From Crocinitomicaceae bacterium (GTDB lineage: Bacteria; Bacteroidota; Bacteroidia; Flavobacteriales_G; Salibacteraceae): 7,438 nt of DNA. Numbering within the stretch: position 1 is the stretch's first letter; each line of letters starts with the position of its first letter. A program made the translations under genes and the position numbers. The stretch lies in the NCBI GenBank assembly GCA_018623405.1, contig JAAZVO010000124.1, positions 1-7,438 of the forward strand. Direction: 5' to 3'. The notes below the pieces were generated by a model that saw only the letters and a list, made by a program, of their open reading frames with translations, did not search any database and was not told the DNA's origin. Shown piece after piece: positions 1 to 6,008 of the stretch.

Positions 1-62
1 GATATTTTCCTAAAATCATCAGTGGCTTCTGCTTTACCAAAACCGGTCATTGATAATACCAT
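1..62 (-). CDS. yicC: YicC/YloC-family endoribonuclease, N-terminal fragment (runs off left edge)
   Basis: Only the first 20 codons are in the window; the gene continues beyond position 1. The translation begins MVLSMTGFGKAEA, and the S-M-T-G-F/Y-G-x-A/S block a few residues from the start is the hallmark N-terminus of the YicC/YloC family. These are cytoplasmic endoribonucleases, reported for E. coli YicC and B. subtilis YloC. The ATG at 60-62 is preferred over the internal ATG at 48-50 because family members carry three or four residues before the S-M-T. It starts three bases after the stop of the EamA transporter, so it is probably the third gene of a co-transcribed set. No separate promoter is visible. 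In many Bacteroidota yicC is followed by guanylate kinase, which would lie outside this window. The identification rests on a short but very distinctive motif. Confidence 0.85.
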   Translation of the reverse strand, partial: MVLSMTGFGKAEATDDFRKI

Positions 63-65
63 AAC

Positions 66-989
66 TTAATTTTTAGCAAATGTGTTGTTTTCTTGTTTTA
101 TTATTTCAGGTTTTCTTGGAGGTCTTACACTTATCAGGTAAACACCAACAAAAATTAGTGAGGCAGCGAAAACCTTTATAAAATCTAGTGAATCTTTACC
201 CAAAGCAATAGCAATAAAGCTAGCAATAATAGGCTGGGTATAAATGTATATGCTTACTACATTGGGTGAAACTCTTTTTAGTGCGTAGATATTAAATAGG
301 TAAGTAAGGAAGGTGGTACCTATAACAACAAAGGCAATAGCCCAAATTATTGAGGGCGGAAAACTTCCCCAATCGGCATTGAAAAAATCTATTCCTCCAA
401 ATGGGGCAACAAAAAGAAAACCAAATAGAAACACCCATTTAATTACAGTAAAAGGATGGTATTTTGCCATAAGTGGTTTTACCATTACCAAGTAAACCCC
501 ATAACTTGCTGCGTTAAATAAAACCATTAGGTCTCCTAAAAATGTATCTGAGCCAAAGTGAATATTTTTTCCGAACCCAATAACTAATAGTGCTCCGCCT
601 AGGCCTAAAAAAATACCAATCCACTTTCTTGAAGTAAGCGATTCATGCAAAAGCAAACTACAAGCAATCAACACCAAAATTGGGTTGGTAGTCATAATTA
701 TTGCTGCATTAATGGGTGTAGTAATATTTAGTCCTAAAAAAAATAGAGATTGGTTCATGGCCACACCAAAAAGACCGCATGCGGCTATTCTTAGCAAGTC
801 TTTTTTGTTAATTTTTTCTTTTACAGACAACCCCAATAAAAAAAACAATGGGAGCGCACCAATTATTCTAGTGAAAATAAAACCTAGCGGTAACAGGTGA
901 TTTGGCATTACGCCCTTTGCAACCGTATAGTTGATGCCATAAATTAAGGATGCGCCAAAAAGCGCAAGGTGAGGAAGCGTGTTATTCAA
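66..989 (-). CDS. EamA/DMT-superfamily transporter, TTG start
   Basis: A 307-residue, very hydrophobic protein with about ten predicted membrane helices arranged as two EamA repeats (roughly residues 8-137 and 151-288), the usual size and layout of drug/metabolite transporter exporters in the inner membrane. The opening HLALFGASLIYGINYTVAK and the end of the first repeat (NAAIIMTTNPILVLI, then LHESLTSRKWIGIFLGLGGALLV) are typical of the family. Substrate cannot be read from sequence; relatives export amino acids, metabolites or drugs. The start is TTG at 987-989: the frame is closed by TGA at 1005-1007, no ATG or GTG lies between, and the next ATG (codon 28) would remove the first helix. The first eight bases overlap the end of the upstream ArsC-like gene, which suggests translational coupling. 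The C-terminal tail after residue 290 is short, charged and cytoplasmic. Confidence 0.9.
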   Translation of the reverse strand: MNNTLPHLALFGASLIYGINYTVAKGVMPNHLLPLGFIFTRIIGALPLFFLLGLSVKEKINKKDLLRIAACGLFGVAMNQSLFFLGLNITTPINAAIIMTTNPILVLIACSLLLHESLTSRKWIGIFLGLGGALLVIGFGKNIHFGSDTFLGDLMVLFNAASYGVYLVMVKPLMAKYHPFTVIKWVFLFGFLFVAPFGGIDFFNADWGSFPPSIIWAIAFVVIGTTFLTYLFNIYALKRVSPNVVSIYIYTQPIIASFIAIALGKDSLDFIKVFAASLIFVGVYLISVRPPRKPEIIKQENNTFAKN

Positions 990-1338
990 AAAACAACAGT
1001 TGTTTCATGGTAGCGATGTTTTTTCTGGAGTTGCCTACAAAAATTTCATCGTTATAGATGATAACAGGTCGTTTTAAAAACGTGTATTCTTTAAGTAATA
1101 ACTCCCTAAAGTCAGATTCGGTTAAATCTTGTTCATGTAACTCCATCTGCCTAAACTTCATAGCACGCCTGCTGAAAAGAGCTTCGTAACTCCCTGCCAT
1201 TTCTTTCATTTCATCTAGCTGTTCAGGTGTAATTTTGTTAGTTTTGATGTCTTGTAATTCAAAGGTTTTGTGAATTCCTAATTCTTTGATTATCCTAATA
1301 CAGGTGCTACAAGTTGAGAGGTAATAAACTTTTTTCAT
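982..1338 (-). CDS. ArsC/Spx-family thioredoxin-fold protein
   Basis: A 118-residue cytoplasmic protein of the arsenate reductase/Spx/YffB family. It begins MKKVYYLSTCSTC, a first beta strand followed by a C-x-x-C redox motif at C10 and C13. Near the C-terminus it has LKRPVII (R90, P91), the conserved Arg-Pro loop of the family, then the V-G-N segment before the last helix. The frame stays open upstream to 1392, but the ATG at 1336-1338 is chosen because it places the beta strand at the N-terminus as in relatives and avoids overlap with the divergent gene at 1386. Family members are glutathione- or thioredoxin-linked reductases or, in Firmicutes, the RNA-polymerase-binding stress regulators Spx and MgsR. 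The function here cannot be settled, and no ars genes are nearby to support arsenate resistance. It is the first gene of the minus-strand operon. Confidence 0.85.
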   Translation of the reverse strand: MKKVYYLSTCSTCIRIIKELGIHKTFELQDIKTNKITPEQLDEMKEMAGSYEALFSRRAMKFRQMELHEQDLTESDFRELLLKEYTFLKRPVIIYNDEIFVGNSRKNIATMKQLLFFE

Positions 1339-1355
1339 TCGAAAAAATTTGACTG

Positions 1356-1363
1356 CAAAAATA
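1356..1363 (-). promoter_or_regulatory. Candidate Bacteroidota -7 promoter element for the minus-strand operon
   Basis: Read on the minus strand this is TATTTTTG, an exact match to the Bacteroidota -7 consensus TAnnTTTG. It ends 17 bases before the ATG at 1338 and lies in the 47-bp divergent intergenic region. A good -33 TTG at the usual spacing is not visible, and in AT-rich DNA the motif can occur by chance. Confidence 0.4.
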
Positions 1364-1385
1364 AGCAAAGCAATTGTGAGTGTAG

Positions 1386-2480
1386 ATGGCAAAAAAAAGT
1401 AGTCCTGTAAGAACCCTTTTAAACCCTAGAAATCAGATTATACCTATAGTTCTAGGACTTTCGGTAGCCGGATATTTATTGTATTCCGATTGGAACCCAG
1501 ATGCCTATAAGGCCATTCAATGGAATGGATACACCCTTTTATTCATGTTTTTAGCCTTACTTATGGTAGCAACTAGAGATTTAGGTTACATGTATAGAAT
1601 TAAGGTTTTAACAAAGCACGAAATTTCTTGGAGAAAAGCCTTTGATGTTATTATGCTTTGGGAGTTTGCTTCAGCCATTTCGCCTTCTGTTGTTGGAGGT
1701 TCAGGTGTTGCATTGTTTATTGTAAATAGAGAGGGAATTAAGCTGGGTAGAAGTACTGCAGTAGTAATGGTAACAGCCCTTATGGATGAGCTTTTTTATA
1801 TTTTGATGGTACCTATTGTAATTTTATTGGCAGGCACACAAAACTTATTTCCGGTAGAGTTACGAAAAGAGTTTTTTGGAATTACACTAGGCACTAAAGA
1901 TGTTTTTGTAGTAGGTTATATTTTTATTTTAATACTAACCTCAATAATCACTTTTGCCATATTTTTTAAACCCCAAGCATTTAGAAGGTTACTTATTAGG
2001 TTGTTTTCTTTTAGATTGCTAAAAAAATGGAGAAAAGGAGCTGTTGAAACAGGTAATGATATCATTACCACTTCTAGACAACTAAAAGGGGAGAAATTGA
2101 AATTTTGGTTTCAGGCATTTGGTGCCACATTATTTAGTTGGACAGCAAGATTTTGGGTGGTTAATTTTTTAATAATGGCTGTTACTGCAACTAGTTTTTC
2201 ATTTGCAGACCATATGCTTATTTACGCCAGGCAATTGGTAATGTGGGTTATCATGTTAATTAGCCCTACACCCGGCAGCACCGGAGTAGCAGAGTTTGCA
2301 TTTCAAGGTTTTTTAGGGGAGTTTATTGTCCCCATTGGGCTTTTAGCCTCAATTATCCTAATATGGAGAATTTTAACTTATTACCTCTATCTAATTATGG
2401 GAAGTTTGGTGTTGCCAAATTGGATAAGAAGAACCTATTTAAAACGAAAATTAATTAAGTTCAAGAATCCTGTAAGCTAA
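1386..2480 (+). CDS. YbhN/AglD-family membrane protein (flippase-like, LPG-synthase TM domain)
   Basis: A 364-residue polytopic inner-membrane protein of the UPF0104/YbhN/AglD family (lysylphosphatidylglycerol synthase transmembrane domain, often called flippase-like). About eight hydrophobic segments start near residues 17 and 48 and continue to about 345, with a basic cytoplasmic-type loop at 199-240. Family signatures are present: the SAISPSVVGGSG block at 96-107 followed by N-R-E-G, the M-D-E at 133-135, and the diagnostic P-T-P-G-S-T-G-V-A-E at 294-303. The soluble aminoacyl-lipid synthase domain of MprF is absent, so this is the stand-alone membrane type. Stand-alone members are proposed to move or bind polar lipids or isoprenoid-linked intermediates, but the precise role is unknown. 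The start ATG has no Shine-Dalgarno sequence. No clear TAnnTTTG element was found for it in the divergent intergenic region shared with the ArsC-like gene. Confidence 0.88.
   Translation: MAKKSSPVRTLLNPRNQIIPIVLGLSVAGYLLYSDWNPDAYKAIQWNGYTLLFMFLALLMVATRDLGYMYRIKVLTKHEISWRKAFDVIMLWEFASAISPSVVGGSGVALFIVNREGIKLGRSTAVVMVTALMDELFYILMVPIVILLAGTQNLFPVELRKEFFGITLGTKDVFVVGYIFILILTSIITFAIFFKPQAFRRLLIRLFSFRLLKKWRKGAVETGNDIITTSRQLKGEKLKFWFQAFGATLFSWTARFWVVNFLIMAVTATSFSFADHMLIYARQLVMWVIMLISPTPGSTGVAEFAFQGFLGEFIVPIGLLASIILIWRILTYYLYLIMGSLVLPNWIRRTYLKRKLIKFKNPVS
2052..2069. repeat. 18-bp perfect palindrome inside the YbhN-like gene
   Basis: GGTAATGAT followed at once by ATCATTACC forms a perfect inverted repeat with no spacer. 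It is inside the coding region, where it encodes part of the G-N-D-I-I-T segment in the basic loop. It resembles a dimeric regulator or nuclease site in form, but no function is implied by position and chance is possible. Confidence 0.6.
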
Positions 2481-2500
2481 TTTTTTATTGTGTTTTCGCA

Positions 2501-2508
2501 TACCTTTG
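2501..2508 (+). promoter_or_regulatory. Candidate -7 promoter element for the serine hydrolase gene
   Basis: TACCTTTG matches TAnnTTTG exactly and sits in the 34-bp gap after the YbhN-like gene, six bases before the ATG at 2515. With the usual distance from this element to the transcription start, the leader would be only about 0-3 bases. No TTG is seen at the normal -33 distance. Confidence 0.5.
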
Positions 2509-2514
2509 CCGTAA

Positions 2515-3567
2515 ATGAAAACAAAACTCTTACCTGCTTTATTAATAGGCCTTTTGGCCTTTTTTCTTGGTTTTTTGAGTCATTCTTTTTGGAGTAAAAA
2601 TGAAGCGCCAAATCAAGCTAGTTTACCTGTTTCTGAAAAGAGCAAAGTTCCGTCTTCAGATGATGCCAAACTGGTTGCTAAAAAATTAACCCAACCCTTG
2701 GCGGGAAATGAAAACCCATCACGCTTAAGTAAACTAAAGAAAAGGTTGCGCAACCAAATTCTTCAAAACACCAAAGAACTTGTAAAGGTGCAATCAGTTT
2801 ATTTTAGAGACCTTACCAATGGTGATGTTTATGTGTATAACGAAGATGAGCTGTTTTCTCCATCAAGTTTAATGAAAGTTCCAATAATGATTGCAGCATT
2901 TAAAGCTGAAGAAATTTCAACAGGGTTTCTGGAGAAATCAGTAGAATTCCAAGAAGGGGTTTCTGAAAAAAAATTTGGTTCAAAGATGCTTGGAAACTTC
3001 GAAACCAAATTGATTAATGGAAATACCTACACTATAATGCAATTGATTGAATTTATGATTATTTACTCAGACAATGAAGCAACAATGTCAATCTTAAATC
3101 AATTGCAAAGCTTTGATGCTAGCTTAATCAAAAAGGTAGAACTAGATTTAGGAATGAATATTCCTGTTATTTCTAATGAGCGAGATAATGTATTGAACGT
3201 TAAAAAGTACTCAACATTTTTTAGAACACTTTACCATGCCTCTTACCTAAACGAAAAACACTCTAGCCAAGCGCTAAAAATTTTAACAGAAAGTAATTAT
3301 GGTTTTGGTCTTAGGCAAGCAATTCCAAAAGAAATAACAGTTGCCCATAAATTTGGAGTAAATGTGTTGAATAAAGATGAGTTGCAACTGCACCATTTTG
3401 GTATAGTTTATCATAACAAAAAGCCTTTTATATTGGGTATTATGACAAAAGGGAAAAACGAAGATCAACTCAAGAAGGCAATATTTAATGTTGCCGAATT
3501 AGTATATAAAGAGGTAGATGAAAAAGCCAATACCGGAAACGGAAAGTTAGAGCTTGATATTGAATAG
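2515..3567 (+). CDS. Membrane-anchored serine hydrolase, class A beta-lactamase-like fold
   Basis: A 350-residue protein with a hydrophobic N-terminal segment (about residues 5-22) that may be a signal peptide or an uncleaved anchor; there is no lipobox cysteine. A polar linker (about 27-85) leads to a penicillin-recognising serine hydrolase domain. Visible active-site motifs are S118-L-M-K121 (SxxK), S185-D-N187 (SDN) and K279-F-G281 at the position of the K-T/S-G triad. An N-E-R-D stretch at 221-224 resembles the end of the class A omega loop, but the E-P-x-L-N segment carrying the deacylating glutamate is not recognisable. That argues against efficient beta-lactamase activity and leaves a periplasmic peptidase, a penicillin-binding role or an uncharacterised hydrolase as alternatives. 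The start is fixed: an in-frame TAA lies directly before the ATG. A tail rich in acidic residues follows residue 330. Confidence 0.85.
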   Translation: MKTKLLPALLIGLLAFFLGFLSHSFWSKNEAPNQASLPVSEKSKVPSSDDAKLVAKKLTQPLAGNENPSRLSKLKKRLRNQILQNTKELVKVQSVYFRDLTNGDVYVYNEDELFSPSSLMKVPIMIAAFKAEEISTGFLEKSVEFQEGVSEKKFGSKMLGNFETKLINGNTYTIMQLIEFMIIYSDNEATMSILNQLQSFDASLIKKVELDLGMNIPVISNERDNVLNVKKYSTFFRTLYHASYLNEKHSSQALKILTESNYGFGLRQAIPKEITVAHKFGVNVLNKDELQLHHFGIVYHNKKPFILGIMTKGKNEDQLKKAIFNVAELVYKEVDEKANTGNGKLELDIE

Positions 3568-3586
3568 TAAGTTGGTCTTAATAAAG

Positions 3587-3594
3587 TAGTTTTG
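3587..3594 (+). promoter_or_regulatory. Candidate -7 promoter element for the thioesterase gene
   Basis: TAGTTTTG matches TAnnTTTG exactly and lies in the 43-bp gap after the serine hydrolase gene, 16 bases before the ATG at 3611. A TTG at 3560-3562 is 24 bases upstream, slightly beyond the usual -33 spacing. This suggests the thioesterase can be transcribed independently of the gene before it. Confidence 0.45.
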
Positions 3595-3610
3595 CAGCAT
3601 AAAATATATC

Positions 3611-4123
3611 ATGCAAAAACAAATAACCGCCCAAAATACTTTAGCCGTAACTACAAAAATTGTATTGCCCAACGATTGTAATACACTAGGTAACTTAATG
3701 GGAGGCAATCTTTTAAGTTGGCTAGACCTAAACTCAGCAGTATCGGCACATAGGTTTTGCAAAAGAGTTGTAGTAACTGCTACGGTTAATCATGTAGCTT
3801 TTGACCACGCCATTAAATTGGGCGATTTTGTAACTATAGAGTCGAAAGTTTCACGTTCTTTTAATTCATCAATGGAGGTTTACTCTGATGTTTATGTTGA
3901 ACATCACACCACAGGAAGAAAAATAAAATGTAATGAGGCTATTTACACATTTGTTGCTGTAGATCAGCTTGGTAGCCCAATTGAAGTTCCTGAATTAGTT
4001 CCGGAAACAGATTTGGAAAAGGAACGTTTTGCTGCAGCATTACGTAGAAGACAATTATCTTTAATTCTTGCCAAAAAAATGAAACCTAATGATGCAACCG
4101 AATTAAAGAATTTATTTTCTTAA
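3611..4123 (+). CDS. Acyl-CoA thioesterase, hotdog fold (YciA/ACOT7-like)
   Basis: A 170-residue cytoplasmic single-hotdog protein, the usual length for bacterial YciA/BACH-like acyl-CoA hydrolases, which cleave acyl-CoA to free acid and CoA and act as oligomers. The diagnostic block is N24-T-L-G-N-L-M-G-G-N-L-L-S-W-L-D39, the long central helix of the hotdog; N24 and D39 are the likely catalytic pair contributed across subunits. It is followed by VVTATVNHVAFDHAIKLGD, the strand-and-loop region characteristic of this subfamily, and by the sheet strands to about residue 117. The last 45 residues are a charged helical extension common in Bacteroidota homologues. Acyl chain preference cannot be read from sequence. 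The gene converges on the GT9 gene with a 35-bp gap that holds no clear hairpin terminator. Confidence 0.9.
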   Translation: MQKQITAQNTLAVTTKIVLPNDCNTLGNLMGGNLLSWLDLNSAVSAHRFCKRVVVTATVNHVAFDHAIKLGDFVTIESKVSRSFNSSMEVYSDVYVEHHTTGRKIKCNEAIYTFVAVDQLGSPIEVPELVPETDLEKERFAAALRRRQLSLILAKKMKPNDATELKNLFS

Positions 4124-4158
4124 TTTAATATTGTTCATTTATTCTGGAAGAGGAGTTG

Positions 4159-5151
4159 TTATCTAAGTAAATTAATAAATTCTGCAATCAAAGTAGGATT
4201 AATATCATGCATGCATTTAAAGTGCTTTTTGGGACAGGAGGCATACCCTAATTTTGAGCAAGGCCTGCAACTCAACCCTTTTACTTCAAATATTTTTTTC
4301 GCGACAGTAGCGTTTTTTGGATACAATGGATACATGCCAAACTCAGGAATGGTATTTCCCCAAATACTTGCCATTGGTTTTTTAAAGGCTGCTGCAATAT
4401 GCATCATGCCGGTATCATTTGCCACTATGGCTTTTGCATTGCTAATTATGTAAGCAGACTCGTTTACATTTATTTGTCCTGCAAGGTTTTTAGGTGGATT
4501 AGCTAATGTGGATACGATTGCTTTTGCTACATCCTCATCTTCTTTTCCGCCAATTAAAACTACTTGCCCTGATATTTTTTCAATTAATTGAATCAAGCGC
4601 TCTTTAGGGTACCTTTTTGTAGCATAAGTGCCACCCAAACTAACTGCTACGTATTCATTTTTTATCAATCCAAAATTTGACAGAGAAAACTTCAAATTAT
4701 TAGGTAAAAAATAATCTAACCCTTTTCCATCGTAATTTATTTCAAAGGGACCAAGCGGTTCAATGTATCGCTCAACAATGTGCTGATTTGGAAGGTTATC
4801 AATTTTGAAATTTACCTTAAGCCACTTCTGAAAATTTAATTTATTGAAAGTAAATGAGGGTGCATAAACCAATCTCTTAACCTGTGCAGACCTTATGTTA
4901 TTATGTAAATCTACTACAAAATCATACCCTTCATCGGTCAAGACAGATTTCACCTCGCTTACCTTTTCGTCTATTTCAATAACCTTAGCAAGGTGAGGGT
5001 TATTTTTTACCAAATACCCAAATTTCTTTTTTGTAATAAAATGTATTTCAGCTTCGCCATCAAACTGCTCTTTGATGCACCTTATTACAGGAGAGGTAAG
5101 CACAATATCTCCAATAGAGCTAAACCGAATGATAAGAAACTTGGTGGTCAT
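4159..5151 (-). CDS. Glycosyltransferase family 9 (heptosyltransferase-like)
   Basis: A 330-residue GT-B-fold enzyme of family GT9, which transfers heptose or related sugars from nucleotide donors onto lipopolysaccharide core or other surface glycans on the cytoplasmic face of the membrane. Motifs in order: R9-F-S-S-I-G-D-I-V-L-T-S-P-V-I-R24, the N-terminal GT9 signature; D81-L-H-N-N; S171-L-G-G before the donor domain; L-I-G-G at 199-202; and N245-D-T-G-M-M-H251, the C-terminal donor-binding signature. A cysteine cluster C295-x2-C298-x7-C306-x6-C313 near the C-terminus is a likely metal site or structural element; this kind of cluster is frequent in Bacteroidota GT9 proteins. The start is fixed by the conserved strand beginning at residue 5. 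It is monocistronic here, convergent with the thioesterase and divergent from tatD. The acceptor and sugar are unknown, and no other LPS genes are adjacent. Confidence 0.9.
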   Translation of the reverse strand: MTTKFLIIRFSSIGDIVLTSPVIRCIKEQFDGEAEIHFITKKKFGYLVKNNPHLAKVIEIDEKVSEVKSVLTDEGYDFVVDLHNNIRSAQVKRLVYAPSFTFNKLNFQKWLKVNFKIDNLPNQHIVERYIEPLGPFEINYDGKGLDYFLPNNLKFSLSNFGLIKNEYVAVSLGGTYATKRYPKERLIQLIEKISGQVVLIGGKEDEDVAKAIVSTLANPPKNLAGQINVNESAYIISNAKAIVANDTGMMHIAAAFKKPMASIWGNTIPEFGMYPLYPKNATVAKKIFEVKGLSCRPCSKLGYASCPKKHFKCMHDINPTLIAEFINLLR

Positions 5152-5156
5152 GATGC

Positions 5157-5164
5157 CAAAAGTA
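5157..5164 (-). promoter_or_regulatory. Candidate -7 promoter element for the GT9 gene
   Basis: Minus-strand TACTTTTG is an exact TAnnTTTG match, ending five bases before the ATG at 5151. It implies a leader of about 0-2 bases. It faces the tatD promoter region in the same 65-bp intergenic space. No -33 TTG at normal spacing was found. Confidence 0.45.
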
Positions 5165-5204
5165 ACCTTTAGATTTTTTGAACTTAGAGTTGAACTAAAA
5201 ACAA

Positions 5205-5212
5205 TTTCTTTG
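5205..5212 (+). promoter_or_regulatory. Weak candidate -7 element for the tatD operon
   Basis: TTTCTTTG differs from TAnnTTTG at one fixed position and lies four bases before the tatD ATG. A TTTG at 5177-5180 is 24 bases upstream, slightly longer than the usual -33 spacing. The placement mirrors the other near-leaderless promoters in this window, which is the main reason to list it. Confidence 0.3.
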
Positions 5213-5216
5213 CACC

Positions 5217-6008
5217 ATGCAACTCATCGATACCCACACTCATTTATTTGTTGAACAGTTTGATGAAGATAGGGCAGAGGCAGTGCAACGAGCCATCGAT
5301 GCAGGTATAACCAAATTTTTTTTACCTCATATTGATAGTGAAACCACTGAGGCTTTTTATGAGTTGTGCCACCAATTTCCTCAATATATGTTTCCATTGA
5401 TGGGGGTTCATCCTTCCTCAATTAAAGAAGACTATAAAAAAGAGCTCGATCATGTGTTTAAGCAATATGAGATAGTAAAAGACCGCATTCCTCAAGCTAA
5501 ATTTTATGGGGTTGGTGAAATTGGGATAGACCTTTATTGGGATAAAACTCATTTAAAAGAGCAGCAAGATGCATTCATTCAACAGTTGCTCTTTGCAAAA
5601 GACCAACAACTACCCATTATTATTCATGCAAGAGATTCTTTTAATGAACTATTTGAATTAGTTGATAAACACAACGATGATAAGTTAACAGGAATCTTCC
5701 ATTGCTTTACTGGAAATGAACAACAAGCCCAACACATCATCGATTATGGGGGTTTTAAAATGGGTTTAGGTGGTGTATTAACTTTTAAAAATAGCGGATT
5801 AGATAAAGTAGTGAAGCAATTTGATCTTTCTCATTTTGTGCTTGAAACCGATTCACCTTATTTGGCTCCTACTCCGCACAGGGGAAAACGGAATGAATCC
5901 ACTTACCTTACCTTGGTTGCCCAAAAACTAGCAAATGTTTTTGAAACTGATTTAAAAACGGTAGCGGATTTAACAACTCAAAATGCAAAAGCTATTTTTG
6001 GGATATGA
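5217..6008 (+). CDS. tatD: TatD-family metal-dependent DNase
   Basis: A 263-residue cytoplasmic TIM-barrel hydrolase of the amidohydrolase superfamily. All metal-ligand motifs of the TatD family are present: D5-T-H7-T-H9 at the N-terminus, G-E101-I-G-I-D after strand 4, I-I-H137-A-R-D, F-H162-C-F-T-G, and E210-T-D212-S-P-Y-L-A-P near the C-terminus, followed by the H-R-G-K-R-N-E segment. Characterised members are divalent-metal-dependent 3'-5' exonucleases on DNA and some RNA, linked to DNA repair and turnover; despite the name they are not part of the Tat translocon. Length is standard. The start is fixed by the conserved L-I-D-T-H-T-H beginning at residue 3. The gene ends in an ATGA overlap with the asparaginase gene, so the two are almost certainly co-transcribed and translationally coupled. 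Whether it corresponds to E. coli TatD, YcfH or YjjV is not decided. Confidence 0.93.
   Translation: MQLIDTHTHLFVEQFDEDRAEAVQRAIDAGITKFFLPHIDSETTEAFYELCHQFPQYMFPLMGVHPSSIKEDYKKELDHVFKQYEIVKDRIPQAKFYGVGEIGIDLYWDKTHLKEQQDAFIQQLLFAKDQQLPIIIHARDSFNELFELVDKHNDDKLTGIFHCFTGNEQQAQHIIDYGGFKMGLGGVLTFKNSGLDKVVKQFDLSHFVLETDSPYLAPTPHRGKRNESTYLTLVAQKLANVFETDLKTVADLTTQNAKAIFGI

Noticed and set aside
685..900. Plus-strand reading frame antisense to the EamA transporter
   Set aside because: It is a mirror of membrane-protein codons, with low-complexity composition and no family resemblance.
1339..1392. Upstream extension of the ArsC-like gene to an ATG at 1392, adding 18 residues
   Set aside because: It would overlap the divergent YbhN-like start and place a non-conserved hydrophobic stretch before the family's N-terminal beta strand; it would also cover the candidate promoter.
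2515..3567. Annotation of the serine hydrolase as an antibiotic-resistance beta-lactamase
   Set aside because: The K-T/S-G threonine and the omega-loop E-P-x-L-N are not present, and the protein has an N-terminal anchor and a long linker; resistance is not supported.
3547..3762. Minus-strand reading frame of 71 codons across the hydrolase/thioesterase junction
   Set aside because: It overlaps two well-supported plus-strand genes and their promoter, and its translation has no recognisable domain.
4124..4158. Possible bidirectional terminator between the convergent thioesterase and GT9 genes
   Set aside because: The 35-bp gap is AT-rich, but I found no GC-rich stem followed by a T run on either strand.
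4207..4216. ATGCATGCAT palindrome inside the GT9 gene
   Set aside because: It is only 10 bp, made of a simple repeated unit, and explained by coding for the M-H-D segment; too short to support a site.
4211..4453. Plus-strand reading frame antisense to the GT9 C-terminal domain
   Set aside because: It lies fully inside a conserved gene and its translation has no recognisable motif.
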